Below the pieces are notes generated by a model. It was not told the DNA's origin and searched no databases. It saw only the letters and a program-made list of their open reading frames with translations. A stretch of DNA of 64,000 nt from Bacteroidota bacterium (GTDB lineage: Bacteria > Bacteroidota > Bacteroidia > Palsa-965), in contig VBWE01000022.1 of NCBI GenBank assembly GCA_006218065.1, positions 1-64,000 on the forward strand, read 5' to 3'. Positions 1 to 8,578 of the stretch are shown in pieces. Position 1 is the first letter of the stretch. Each line of letters begins with the position of its first letter. The position numbers were made by a program, and so were the translations under genes.

Positions 1-2082
1 GGAGGAACAACAACCACAACAGGTGGCAGTACGACAACAACTACAGGAGGTTCAACTACGACTGGCGGAACTGATGTCGCTGCAACTACCGGTGGAAGCA
101 CGACCGGAGGAACAACTCTGACTCCCGTTAATCCTGCAACAGGACAGGTATTTACTCCCGAAGAAATTAATACCGTAAGAACCAGTGTTCCGTACAAAAA
201 TTATGTAACGCTGAAAACCGAATCCGAGGCCGCCGCTGCAAAATCTGCCGCAGAGCAGAAACAAGCCGATAATCACCAGTCCACTGCGGATAACTACATC
301 CGCCAGTCGCAGGAACTGGTAGAGAATGCCGGCGGAATGACCGACCCTGAACGGAAGCAGGAAGCGCTTGACAAAGCCCGCGAATACGACCAGCTCGCTG
401 CAATCGAAAAAGCAAAAGCCGATTCGATGCATGACCTTTCCGAAAATTCGGCAGCAGATTCACGCACAAAAACAACGGAAGCAGAACAGTTCCTCAACGA
501 TCTCGATAAAACGACATACGACCAGGTTAAAACAGTTGCTGATGCTGACCGCACGGTGAAAACCGGTTCCGGAACGGATGTCGCGACTACCGGTGGTGGT
601 ACAACAACAACAGGCGGTACTGATGTTGCTACAACTACCGGAGGAAGCACGACTGGCGGAACTACTACCGGTGGCTCGTCAACGACCACAGGAGGTTCAA
701 CAACAACGGGTGGAACAAACACGGTTCCTGCCGGAGAAAATCGTTCTGCCATTGCTTCACGTTTGAATCCGAACGAGTCATATGCAGTAAGTACCCGCAC
801 GGTTTACTCAAATAATAACAGGATTCCTGTTGACGCAAATATCCCGCAGGGACTGGTGTACCGTGTGCAGGTAGGCGCATTCCGCAACCCGATCCCGCAG
901 GATGTGTTCAAAGGCATTTCACCGATCAACGGCGAAACCACGCCGCAGGGCATTACACGGTACACAGCAGGATTGTTCACCAGCTTTGCAACGGCCAACG
1001 CGGCGAAAGAAGAAATACGCGACCTCGGTTTCCGCGATGCGTTCGTGGTTGCTTTCCTGAACGGCAAACGTGTTCCGATCGACCAGGCGGGACTGGCCAC
1101 CGGTGGCACCACTGGCGGTTCAACAACTACCGGCGGAGGAGCAACGACTGCTGCGGGCGGAAGTACGACCGGATCGACAACCGGCGGCAGCACAACTACA
1201 ACGGGTGGTTCAACAACTACGAGCGGCGGAACGGATCCTGTAACAACGGGCAGAGCAGCGGCTTCAGCCGGTACGGCTGTTTCTACGGATGTGGCGCAGG
1301 TGCAGGGATTGTTCTACACCGTGCAGGTAGGCGTTTATTCGCGGCCGGTGAGCAATACACAGCTTTATAACCTCACCGACCTGTTCAGCGAAAAATTGCC
1401 GAACGGATATACGCGTTACAGTTCAGGAAAATATAATTCGGCCGGCGCAGCTTCCGAAGTGAAAAACAGGATTGTTGCACGCGGTATCCGTGATGCATTT
1501 GTTACCGCATACTACAACGGCAAACGCATTTCGATGAACGAAGCGGCGAATATCCAGGGTAATGGAACGCAGCCTTCGGGAACCGGTAGCGGAACAACCG
1601 GCGGCAGCACGACATCTGACCCGGTGAATACCGGTGGAGGAACAACAACTACTACGACAAGTGGCTCAACAACCGGAGGAAGTACAACCGATCCGGGAAC
1701 AGGAACAACAGCGACTACCGGCGGTTCGTCCACTTCCACGACAACGGATCCTGATCCCGTAATTGTGCCGGACAATACACCCAGCGCGGTGCTTACTGAT
1801 CCGGGCCTGGTGTACCGTGTGCAGATCGGCGCATTCCAGCAGGAAGTTCCCCTCGACATCGCGAATAAGTTTTTCCAACTGGCGAATCGCGGTGTGCGGA
1901 ATTACAAAGACATGGAAAACGGGAATACCGTTTACGTTGCCGGCGCTTCCGGGAAATATGCGGAGATCACCGCGCTGAAAGACGAAGCGATATCCAAAGG
2001 CATTGCAGACGCGTTTATCGTGGCATTCATGAACGGTAAAAAGATTTCGCTCGACGAAGCCAAACAGCTAAGCGGAGAATGA
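1..2082 (+). CDS. SPOR-repeat protein with Thr/Gly-rich linkers (5' end outside window)
   Basis: The reading frame is open from the first base, so the true start lies upstream and only the last 693 residues are seen. Three SPOR-like repeats begin near bases 850, 1306 and 1802. Each opens with a GLVYRVQVGAF-type strand and ends with a DAFVVAFLNGKRV-type strand. SPOR domains of this size bind denuded peptidoglycan glycans in other bacteria. The repeats are separated by low-complexity linkers made almost only of Thr, Gly and Ser. An Ala/Glu/Gln-rich segment between bases 205 and 560 looks helical, possibly coiled coil. Inference: a large envelope protein tethered to peptidoglycan. The peptidoglycan role comes from the family, not from anything unique here. 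The linkers use highly repetitive codons and could expand or contract. The protein ends just before the clpS promoter. Confidence 0.8.
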   Translation, partial: GGTTTTTGGSTTTTTGGSTTTGGTDVAATTGGSTTGGTTLTPVNPATGQVFTPEEINTVRTSVPYKNYVTLKTESEAAAAKSAAEQKQADNHQSTADNYIRQSQELVENAGGMTDPERKQEALDKAREYDQLAAIEKAKADSMHDLSENSAADSRTKTTEAEQFLNDLDKTTYDQVKTVADADRTVKTGSGTDVATTGGGTTTTGGTDVATTTGGSTTGGTTTGGSSTTTGGSTTTGGTNTVPAGENRSAIASRLNPNESYAVSTRTVYSNNNRIPVDANIPQGLVYRVQVGAFRNPIPQDVFKGISPINGETTPQGITRYTAGLFTSFATANAAKEEIRDLGFRDAFVVAFLNGKRVPIDQAGLATGGTTGGSTTTGGGATTAAGGSTTGSTTGGSTTTTGGSTTTSGGTDPVTTGRAAASAGTAVSTDVAQVQGLFYTVQVGVYSRPVSNTQLYNLTDLFSEKLPNGYTRYSSGKYNSAGAASEVKNRIVARGIRDAFVTAYYNGKRISMNEAANIQGNGTQPSGTGSGTTGGSTTSDPVNTGGGTTTTTTSGSTTGGSTTDPGTGTTATTGGSSTSTTTDPDPVIVPDNTPSAVLTDPGLVYRVQIGAFQQEVPLDIANKFFQLANRGVRNYKDMENGNTVYVAGASGKYAEITALKDEAISKGIADAFIVAFMNGKKISLDEAKQLSGE

Positions 2083-2096
2083 GTCCCGGGAATTCA

Positions 2097-2104
2097 TAAA
2101 TTTG
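2097..2104 (+). promoter_or_regulatory. Bacteroidota -7 promoter box for clpS
   Basis: TAAATTTG matches the TAnnTTTG -7 consensus of the Bacteroidota housekeeping sigma factor and lies 19 bases before the clpS ATG. I see no good -33 TTTG at the usual distance. This box probably drives clpS and perhaps the two genes after it. Confidence 0.5.
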
Positions 2105-2123
2105 TACCCATCAAACGCATACC

Positions 2124-2414
2124 ATGAAGCAGTTTTTTTCACATACGGGAACCGAAACGGAACTTGATCTCGAGCTTCTTGTCCAGGAAGTGGATCATAA
2201 AGACCTCATTCTGTATAACGACGATGTGAATACTTTTGAATTCGTCATCGATTCGCTGATCAAAGTCTGCGGACATGAACCGATCCAGGCCGAGCAATGT
2301 TCATTTATTGTGCACTTCAGCGGAAAATGCGCTGTTAAAAAAGGTGAATTCTCGGAACTGGAACCCATGTGCACAGCCCTCCTGGACCGCGGGCTTTCCG
2401 CCTGTATCGAATAA
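2124..2414 (+). CDS. clpS: ATP-dependent Clp protease adaptor ClpS
   Basis: This 96-residue protein has the ClpS fold signature. The segment LILYNDDVNTFEFVIDSL, about residues 32-49, is the hallmark adaptor loop (YNDDxxTFEFV). It is followed by the Cys-rich middle and HFSGKCAVKKG, the residue pattern that lines the N-degron pocket. ClpS binds the N-terminal domain of ClpA or ClpC and delivers substrates with bulky N-terminal residues to ClpP. Its likely partner, ClpC, is encoded at 48.5 kb in this window. The start ATG follows a TAAATTTG promoter box by 19 bases. The next gene, an M48 protease, begins 106 bases later on the same strand after a short hairpin, so co-transcription is possible but not certain. 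Confidence 0.93.
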   Translation: MKQFFSHTGTETELDLELLVQEVDHKDLILYNDDVNTFEFVIDSLIKVCGHEPIQAEQCSFIVHFSGKCAVKKGEFSELEPMCTALLDRGLSACIE

Positions 2415-2474
2415 GGCACGCCATTTGTAAAATCTCCGTAAGGGCGGCTACATCTACCGTCCGTATAAAAGTAA

Positions 2475-2495
2475 GGGCGATTCAGTGAATCGCCC
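2475..2495. repeat. Short palindrome, GGGCGATTC hairpin family
   Basis: A perfect 10-bp inverted repeat (gggcgattca / tgaatcgccc, one base between the arms) lies between clpS and the M48 protease gene. Related hairpins built on the same GGGCGAT/ATCGCCC core occur at 10672-10701 and 16585-16613, so this is a dispersed intergenic palindrome. There is no T-run after it, so it is not a typical intrinsic terminator. Confidence 0.7.
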
Positions 2496-2520
2496 AACGT
2501 AGTACCGAGTACCGATAACT

Positions 2521-3345
2521 ATGCGAAGCTATAAACTATATGCCGCCCTTACAGCCATCGCGCTCCTGGGCCTTTCCTGTTCCAAAGTTCCGATCACGAA
2601 CCGCCGCCAGACCAATCTTTTTTCCGAATCGGAGATGATGAACCTGGGCCGTCAGAATTATACGAAGTTCCTGCAAACGAACATGGTTGTTCCCGTGAGC
2701 GATCCGCAGACCGTGCTGGTGAAAAAAGTAGGAAACAATATTTCCAAAGCGATCACCGATCACCTGAAAACGATCGGGAAGCAGAAACGCATTGCCGGCT
2801 ACGTGTGGGAGTTCAACCTCATCAAGGACGATAAAACCGTGAACGCCTGGTGCATGCCCGGCGGAAAAGTAGCCGTGTACACCGGCCTGCTGCCCGTTAC
2901 CAAGGACGAAGACGGCCTGGCCGTTGTGATGGGACACGAAGTGGCGCATGCCATTGCCCGTCACGGTAACGAACGCATGAGCCAGGCTACGATGGTGAAA
3001 GCCGGCGGAGCGGTAGTCAGTGCAGTGGCCGGGGCTTCGGCATCTACTGCCGGGTACCAGAAAGCATTTGAAAACGTGTACGGCGTAGGATCGGCCATCG
3101 GGCAACTCGCATATTCGCGCAAGCACGAAACGGAAGCGGATAAACTCGGGCTCGTTTTTATGGCGCTCGCCGGTTACGATCCTTCCAAAGCGGTTGATTT
3201 CTGGCAGCGTATGGCAGCTAACGGAGGCGGCAATGTTCCGCAGATCATGAGCACGCACCCGAGCGATGAAAAACGGATTAAAGACATTAAGGAATTTCTG
3301 CCGACGGCGATGAAGTATTATAAGAAGCCGGTTCCAGGTAAGTAA
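2521..3345 (+). CDS. M48-family zinc metalloprotease, lipoprotein
   Basis: The 274-residue protein begins with a lipoprotein signal peptide; the lipobox LGLSC puts the lipidated Cys at about residue 20. The zinc motif HExxH is visible as GHEVAHAIARHGNERMS in the middle of the protein. The third ligand lies in the downstream SRKHETEADKLGL motif, typical of the Oma1/LoiP/BepA-type M48 peptidases. These enzymes work in the periplasm or at the outer membrane on misfolded envelope proteins; the substrate here cannot be read from sequence. It has no TPR tail, so it resembles the short LoiP type more than BepA. The following gene starts five bases after its stop, which suggests one transcript. Confidence 0.9.
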   Translation: MRSYKLYAALTAIALLGLSCSKVPITNRRQTNLFSESEMMNLGRQNYTKFLQTNMVVPVSDPQTVLVKKVGNNISKAITDHLKTIGKQKRIAGYVWEFNLIKDDKTVNAWCMPGGKVAVYTGLLPVTKDEDGLAVVMGHEVAHAIARHGNERMSQATMVKAGGAVVSAVAGASASTAGYQKAFENVYGVGSAIGQLAYSRKHETEADKLGLVFMALAGYDPSKAVDFWQRMAANGGGNVPQIMSTHPSDEKRIKDIKEFLPTAMKYYKKPVPGK

Positions 3346-3350
3346 ACCGA

Positions 3351-4511
3351 ATGTTTAAACAAACAGTTTTACTGTTATTTCTTATAGGCTCTTTTTCTGC
3401 TGTCGGGCAGAAGATTAACTATGCTATCTGGCCTTTGCTGAGAAAAGTTACGGATGTTGATACCAATAGCATAATCAACAAAAAAAATAATGTACGATTA
3501 TTCATAGACTCCGTTTATTCAGGTTCTTACAGCGTAAAAGAAGTTGAAATTTCCTACTTCAATCCGGACGGTACTATTTTCGCAAAATCGGAAATGCAGG
3601 GGCACGCCCCAGGTGTCTGGTCTTATTCTAAATATGACATTGCGCCGGATAGCAGGGTAATACGTGTTAGTAATTTTATGGTGAAAGGAACAGACACCTC
3701 ACTTTTGGGTATTAGAGAAGTTCTTCAGTATGATAAGCAGATACGCCCGATTTCGCAAAGAAGGTGGAATAAAGTAAAACAACCGAAGCATAATCCAAAG
3801 ACCGAAAAATATAATCATATTATCTGGAGCTATGTAAATACGGAGGCGTCTAAAAGATTCCCGGCCTCCGATTGTTCTGAATATCTTTCTCATTATACTT
3901 ATGATTCTGTCGGTTATGTCTGCATAGAAGATCAGATTGACTTGTTGGGAAATGATACGCTTGCTATTCATAAATATTATCGCGACTATCTAACTAATAT
4001 TAGGAAAGCGGTTCATTCCGTAATACTGGATTCTTCGACCCGGGCTATTCTGATCGAAGACTCACTTTATGAGCCGATTGAAACCAAAACGATAAAAAAC
4101 GGAGAGTTGGTGGAACATACTGTTTACAAACATCAGTACCGTGCAGAACGATTGGAAAAAACAAGTGTATATAATGCGCTGAGAAAAAGTGGAACCCCGA
4201 TCCTTACAATGGTATATCGTGGCGATTCGCTATGGATTACTGAACCGGGAAAACAAACGATTAAAATTGAAACGAAAGATCACAGCCAGGGTTTTATACC
4301 ACCGCCACCGCCTCCAATAATGCTTTTAGAGCCAATAGCAGAATTTATTACCACCGAAAAAGAAAAATCCGGAGTTATTCGCAAGGACTATATTAAGGGA
4401 AAATCGAAATACGATGCGCCATACAAATCAATCTGGTACGATGATAAGGGTTTGGTTGTCGGCTATAAAGAGCATGGGTATTATGTTGTTCGTAGGAATG
4501 TATGCAAGTAA
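3351..4511 (+). CDS. Secreted protein of unknown function
   Basis: The 386-residue protein opens with a Sec signal peptide (MFKQTVLLLFLIGSFSAVGQ, cleavage likely after Gly/Gln near residue 20). The body is rich in Tyr, Ser and Asp and has repeated toxin-repeat-like phrases of the YDSVGYV, YNPDGTI and YDDKGLVVGYKEHG type. A six-proline run lies near residue 322. I do not recognise a family. The gene starts five bases after the M48 protease stop and is visibly more AT-rich than its neighbours, which may mean later acquisition. Inference: an envelope or periplasmic protein co-expressed with the M48 lipoprotein. Confidence 0.65.
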   Translation: MFKQTVLLLFLIGSFSAVGQKINYAIWPLLRKVTDVDTNSIINKKNNVRLFIDSVYSGSYSVKEVEISYFNPDGTIFAKSEMQGHAPGVWSYSKYDIAPDSRVIRVSNFMVKGTDTSLLGIREVLQYDKQIRPISQRRWNKVKQPKHNPKTEKYNHIIWSYVNTEASKRFPASDCSEYLSHYTYDSVGYVCIEDQIDLLGNDTLAIHKYYRDYLTNIRKAVHSVILDSSTRAILIEDSLYEPIETKTIKNGELVEHTVYKHQYRAERLEKTSVYNALRKSGTPILTMVYRGDSLWITEPGKQTIKIETKDHSQGFIPPPPPPIMLLEPIAEFITTEKEKSGVIRKDYIKGKSKYDAPYKSIWYDDKGLVVGYKEHGYYVVRRNVCK

Positions 4512-4547
4512 TTAGTAACCTGTTTTGCCTGTAGAATTCATTTGTGT

Positions 4548-5231
4548 TTACTGCGAATAATGCGACGTAACCGCTTCCTGTCCGGTATAATTCGGCCCGG
4601 TGGTATCATCAGAGCCGAGGAATTTTAAGCCCAATTCCACGACCAAAGTACTTTTGCGTCGGATAATTTTTGACCGGGTATGGTAATCTATCCCGTGTGC
4701 TGCGAATTGTTTTTTCAGGAAAACGGAAGCATCTTTTCCGTTGATACGGATATTTTGCAGATCAAGATTGGCGATGAATAAACCGTCTTCCGCCAGGGCA
4801 GTCAATGCCGTTTCGATTATCCGCAGTTTGTCGCCGATGTAATGCAATCCATGTACACACGTGATAAGATCGTACTTCCGGTCCGGTTTCCAACCGGCCA
4901 GCGGCACGGGTTCAAAATCAAGGCAGGTAAGCCGGTCGTCTCTTTTCCGGAAAGCATCGAGCAGGTCGATTCCTTTTAATCGTGCTTTATGCTGCAACTC
5001 TTTGCCGGCAAGAAATTCAGCCGACTGGATTAACGCATTACCTTGTCCGCAACAGAGATCGAGCCAGGAAACAAAACCGGATCGCTGAATTTGTTGTTCC
5101 AGGAATTCCTCCGGTTTGAATTTAAATTCCTGCTCATAACTGTTTACTCCGCTGGCATTCCGCTCCCGGTTCATCCGCGAATTGGCAACAACAGCAGACC
5201 AGTTCAGTTGGTTTTCAGAAAGCAGGGGCAT
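4548..5231 (-). CDS. Class I SAM-dependent methyltransferase
   Basis: About 227 residues from the ATG at 5231. The SAM-binding motif I reads LDLCCGQGNAL (about residues 57-67). An acidic motif II follows (IDLLDAF), then CLDFEPVPL and a motif-IV-like YDLITCVHGLHYIGDKL. This is the small-molecule type methyltransferase pattern with Methyltransf_25-like spacing; the substrate is unknown. A longer reading from a TTG at 5270 is possible, but that TTG is part of a TAAATTTG promoter box on the same strand, so the downstream ATG is the better start. It is convergent with the unknown secreted gene at 3351-4511. Confidence 0.8.
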   Translation of the reverse strand: MPLLSENQLNWSAVVANSRMNRERNASGVNSYEQEFKFKPEEFLEQQIQRSGFVSWLDLCCGQGNALIQSAEFLAGKELQHKARLKGIDLLDAFRKRDDRLTCLDFEPVPLAGWKPDRKYDLITCVHGLHYIGDKLRIIETALTALAEDGLFIANLDLQNIRINGKDASVFLKKQFAAHGIDYHTRSKIIRRKSTLVVELGLKFLGSDDTTGPNYTGQEAVTSHYSQ

Positions 5232-5267
5232 GGGTTTCAATAAATCTGGCCAGGATGGAAAGCCTTT

Positions 5268-5275
5268 CAAATTTA
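5268..5275 (-). promoter_or_regulatory. -7 promoter box for the methyltransferase
   Basis: Reading the minus strand, TAAATTTG matches TAnnTTTG. It overlaps a potential TTG start, and the first good ATG is about 37 bases further on at 5231. This places the transcript start between the two and argues for the shorter protein. Confidence 0.5.
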
Positions 5276-5318
5276 CGAAAACCGTGGAGCAATAGCAACG
5301 AATCTTTTCAGCAAAAAC

Positions 5319-6767
5319 CTATCGCCTCGTTTTTTTCTTCGCTTTCTTTTTCACTGCAGTTTTTTTCGCTTTGGAAGCGGGCTTCGCTTTTTTGTTTTTA
5401 GGTGCGAGTTTCCGCTTTGCTTTGGCTGTTTTTTTGGCCGAAGTTTTTGATTTCTTCTTAACGGGCGCTTTCTTTTTTGATGCGGTTTTCGTTCCCGTCG
5501 GAGAAGAAGCAGGAGCGGTACCTGTTACGGAAGAGGAAGTACCGTCCGGCGTTACCGGTTTCACCGGGGCGCTCTGGCCGGCCAGCAACTGCGACAGGCT
5601 TTTGAAAAGTGCAGCGTTGTTCAGTACATAAAAAGTACCACCGCGGCCGTTCTGGCTGCTGTTGCATTTCTGGTTCGCGTAGGCGTAGCCGGGACAAAGT
5701 CCGCCCTGCTGGTTCATATCGCCGAAAACACAAACCGGTTTCGAACTGTCTTTGGATATGCCGATTTTGGCGTGGTTGTACCCGTCGCCGTCGCCTCCTT
5801 CCAGCCCGATCGTTGTGCCGGCCCAGTTGCCCGTGGTGGCGATTTCTACCGGGCCCGGTTTGCCGAGCGAAGCAGACCAGCAGGAAGGCATGCTTTTGCC
5901 GTCGGTGGAATAAATCTGCGGACTGGCCCACCAGCTGGCTACGCGCATGGGGAGGCTGTTCAGCTTCGCGGAAACCATTTGCCATACCGGCACATTCAGC
6001 GCGGAAGGTTTGGAGATCAGCTGCACCCCGGAAGAAAGCGTTACCATCGTAGCGGCAGTGGAACTGCTTTGTTTGCCGAGTTGATTCACTAACGCCTGGA
6101 TATCGGAAGGACCGCCGTTCTGCACAATTTCCGGCTGCGTGATATCGGTAACCACGCTGGAATTGATGAGCGCTTTGAGGATGGACGAAAGATCGCTTTT
6201 GTTGATTTTCAGCGCGAAAAAATGCTGCGCCACTTCGATATCGTCGTCGCTGCTCACGCACCCGAGCGTATTGCCGTCGTTCATGCGCGGGTTGACGCTG
6301 CTGGCCGAGCCCGGCCATGAAGGTGTGGAAACCTGCATCACGAATCCTTCGCCGGCATCGTTCCAGGCTACCATGCCTTTCGAATGTCCCCAGGGACTAC
6401 TCTGTGTAGCGATCGGGTTTCCGTAAAACTGGTCGTTCCAGAGCACGTAAAAATATCCGGGCGTATTGTACACCTGCCCGAAAGTCGCTCCCAGCGGGTC
6501 GTTGGGCGTGGCGCCCACGCAGCCTGTTCCTTTTACCAGCGCCGGGTTTTTACTGGTAGCAAAAACATATTGCTGGCTGTGGCCCGCAGGATAGGTTTGC
6601 ACGGTTCCGCCGAAAATTCCGGGCGTGCCGGGAGTCGGGTACACGCCGTTGTCGCAGCCCGGGAACGAAGCGCCGTTGAATTTGTAAACGAAAAGCCATT
6701 CAACGGGTTGATTTTTTCCCGCCATGGGTGATGGCGCGGGTAGTGCAGAACCGGTGCGGTTACTCAT
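5319..6767 (-). CDS. DNase II-family nuclease with Lys/Ala-rich histone-like tail
   Basis: This 482-residue protein follows the eukaryotic DNase II layout along its length. It has QPVEWLFVYKF near residue 20, a YVLWNDQ strand near 107, the first catalytic-type H-x-K as GHSKGMV (His128, Lys130), TPSWP, NTLGCVS, and a second H-x-K as NHAKIG (His332, Lys334). CVFGDMNQQGG follows, equivalent to the VGDMNR segment of mammalian DNase II. The family cuts DNA without metal ions, using the paired H-x-K motifs as in phospholipase D. From about residue 425 there is a tail made mostly of Lys, Ala and Pro, resembling histone H1 tails and likely to bind DNA. I see no signal peptide, so the location is unclear. 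Family assignment is from recalled motifs; the tail function is inference. Confidence 0.8.
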   Translation of the reverse strand: MSNRTGSALPAPSPMAGKNQPVEWLFVYKFNGASFPGCDNGVYPTPGTPGIFGGTVQTYPAGHSQQYVFATSKNPALVKGTGCVGATPNDPLGATFGQVYNTPGYFYVLWNDQFYGNPIATQSSPWGHSKGMVAWNDAGEGFVMQVSTPSWPGSASSVNPRMNDGNTLGCVSSDDDIEVAQHFFALKINKSDLSSILKALINSSVVTDITQPEIVQNGGPSDIQALVNQLGKQSSSTAATMVTLSSGVQLISKPSALNVPVWQMVSAKLNSLPMRVASWWASPQIYSTDGKSMPSCWSASLGKPGPVEIATTGNWAGTTIGLEGGDGDGYNHAKIGISKDSSKPVCVFGDMNQQGGLCPGYAYANQKCNSSQNGRGGTFYVLNNAALFKSLSQLLAGQSAPVKPVTPDGTSSSVTGTAPASSPTGTKTASKKKAPVKKKSKTSAKKTAKAKRKLAPKNKKAKPASKAKKTAVKKKAKKKTRR

Positions 6768-6841
6768 AAATTTCCTGGGTTGATTTTATGCGGTGGAATT
6801 GATTATTGATTTGCTTTTATTCCCGGGTACTCTTTGTAATT

Positions 6842-6895
6842 CTTTGTGCCTTCCTGTCTTCGTGGCAGAGACCACAAAGGCAGAAAGACACAAAG
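6842..6895. repeat. Dispersed CTTTGTG-type intergenic hairpin, divergent copy
   Basis: Two 24-base arms (6842-6865 and 6872-6895) pair with four mismatched positions around a six-base loop. The text (ctttgtgcctt, ttcgtgg, ccacaaagg) matches the repeat family seen nearly intact at 28665, 33228, 34645 and 40323. It lies between the haem-motif gene and the DNase II-like gene. Confidence 0.7.
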
Positions 6896-6926
6896 TCACA
6901 CGAAAATGATACAAGCGGATATCCGT

Positions 6927-8435
6927 TTATTTTCCTTTTGTAACCGTACTGTCCTTCTTCGGCAGAATGGCCTGCGATTTCACCGTGGCATGATGAAAGA
7001 GGAAACTGAAATCGGAATTGTACTTCGTTGCCGCTTTGGGTTTCTGGCCGGCGATAACAGCAAACTTGTGACAATTGATGCAGCTTGCATTGCCCTGGAT
7101 ATACGTTTCCATCGTGGTATTCGCCAGGAACTGCGGGGCATTCACCGTATCGAACGGGGGACCATCCACTTTGCCGCCCCATTGTGAACCGATGAGCCGG
7201 TAGTTTTCCCACACGGTTCCTTTCAGTTTGTCACGCCACACATCATTCACCAGTTCGGTGTAATAATAAACCGGGTACAGGCGAACAACCTGCGTGCCGA
7301 ACGATTTTCCGCCCTGCTCGCCCTGGACTGTGGTGGCGTAATCCTGCGCGTACGGAGGCGTGGGCGACCATTTCACCACTTTGTCGCCGGACTTGGGTGC
7401 AGGCGGCGTATTTACCGGGCAGCCGATGCAATTCGGATCGTAAAACGAGTATTCTTTCCTCGGCGGAGCAGTCTGATCTTTCTGCAGGTTATCCGGAACA
7501 TTGTCGATGTGCTCGAATGTACTCCACACCATAAACTGTCCGAACAACTGTTCCGTTTTGTGAATGATGTGCAGTCCCACCAGCCCGACTTCCGCCTCAA
7601 CAGTCAGCGGCTTTCCGTTGGTCGTGTACGCGGAATCGATGTAGATAATCGCGGGCTGGTGATAATAGGTTGCCATACTATCGGTGCCGCGTATAAGAAT
7701 ACGCCAGGATGCTTTGATTTCGATGGCGCCGGTGGTGTTGTTCTTTTTCGATCCCTGCGGAAGGCTGACCGTATGTCCGAGCGAGTCGATCCACTTTACC
7801 TGGCCCGCCTGCGTATTCAGGTTGTTTTTGTTGATGTATGTAAGCTCATCCGGGTTGATGCGTTCTTCAAAAACCGCGTAGTTCAGGTTTTTATCGATCA
7901 GCGCGTTGCCGTCCGATTCAACCAGCAGCGAAGGATTGTCGAATTTCAGGCTGTCGGCATTGCTGAATTTCGAAGTCATGTACAGGATTTTTTTGTTGGC
8001 TGCGGCGCCGCTGCGCACAGCGGGAGGAACGAATGAAACCGGTTTGGTAAAAACCGTATCCGGATCAGCGTAATGTTCCCAAACGCGCGGCGAAGTATAG
8101 TCTTTGGAAAAAGCGCCGGGTATCGGGTTCCCGTTCCCGTCAGCCGGCCAGTTCAGCGCAACGAAGGACTGCCAGGAAAAAATATCGAAATACGGCTGGC
8201 GCAGCGAATCGAAACCGGCGCGGTAACCTTCGTTGACAAGCGAATCGGGAATGGCGATGATTTTGGGAATCATGCTGCAGAATGAATCTTTTTTCGCGCT
8301 GTCGGGACAGAAACACATATCCTGGATATTCGGCGGAAGCGGCGGAGCAGGAGCAGGGCCGCATTTCTGAAAGATCATCGGTGCCGCGATCATGCCGATC
8401 AGCGCCAGCAGGGAGATGTATTGCCTGTTCATCAT
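6927..8435 (-). CDS. Putative c-type cytochrome-like lipoprotein, single CxxCH
   Basis: About 502 residues from the ATG at 8435. A TTG at 8453 would add six residues. The N-terminus is a hydrophobic signal ending IFQKCGPAP, a possible but imperfect lipobox, followed by a Pro-rich stretch. The region QPYFDIFSWQSFVALNWP near residue 90 and a single haem-binding-type CINCHK near residue 450 recur in a family of large bacterial proteins annotated only as cytochrome c family. One CxxCH suggests one covalent haem, but no distal Met ligand can be assigned with confidence. Many Cys in the first 60 residues may form disulfides. It is transcribed towards the DNase II-like gene with a repeat hairpin between. 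Function unknown. Confidence 0.65.
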   Translation of the reverse strand: MMNRQYISLLALIGMIAAPMIFQKCGPAPAPPLPPNIQDMCFCPDSAKKDSFCSMIPKIIAIPDSLVNEGYRAGFDSLRQPYFDIFSWQSFVALNWPADGNGNPIPGAFSKDYTSPRVWEHYADPDTVFTKPVSFVPPAVRSGAAANKKILYMTSKFSNADSLKFDNPSLLVESDGNALIDKNLNYAVFEERINPDELTYINKNNLNTQAGQVKWIDSLGHTVSLPQGSKKNNTTGAIEIKASWRILIRGTDSMATYYHQPAIIYIDSAYTTNGKPLTVEAEVGLVGLHIIHKTEQLFGQFMVWSTFEHIDNVPDNLQKDQTAPPRKEYSFYDPNCIGCPVNTPPAPKSGDKVVKWSPTPPYAQDYATTVQGEQGGKSFGTQVVRLYPVYYYTELVNDVWRDKLKGTVWENYRLIGSQWGGKVDGPPFDTVNAPQFLANTTMETYIQGNASCINCHKFAVIAGQKPKAATKYNSDFSFLFHHATVKSQAILPKKDSTVTKGK

Positions 8436-8578
8436 GGGAAGCGTTTTGGTCAAAGGAAAGAAAAGGAAACAGAAGCAGATTTCCCGGAGTCCGTTGATAA
8501 GTTTTAATCGACTCCGGCCGGGAAAGAACTGTATCTTTTTTCATGCTTTTCGTTATACAGGCGGCAAATACTGTACTC

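Noticed and set aside
5232-5270. TTG start at 5270 for the methyltransferase
   Set aside because: The TTG is part of a TAAATTTG promoter box, so transcription should start after it.
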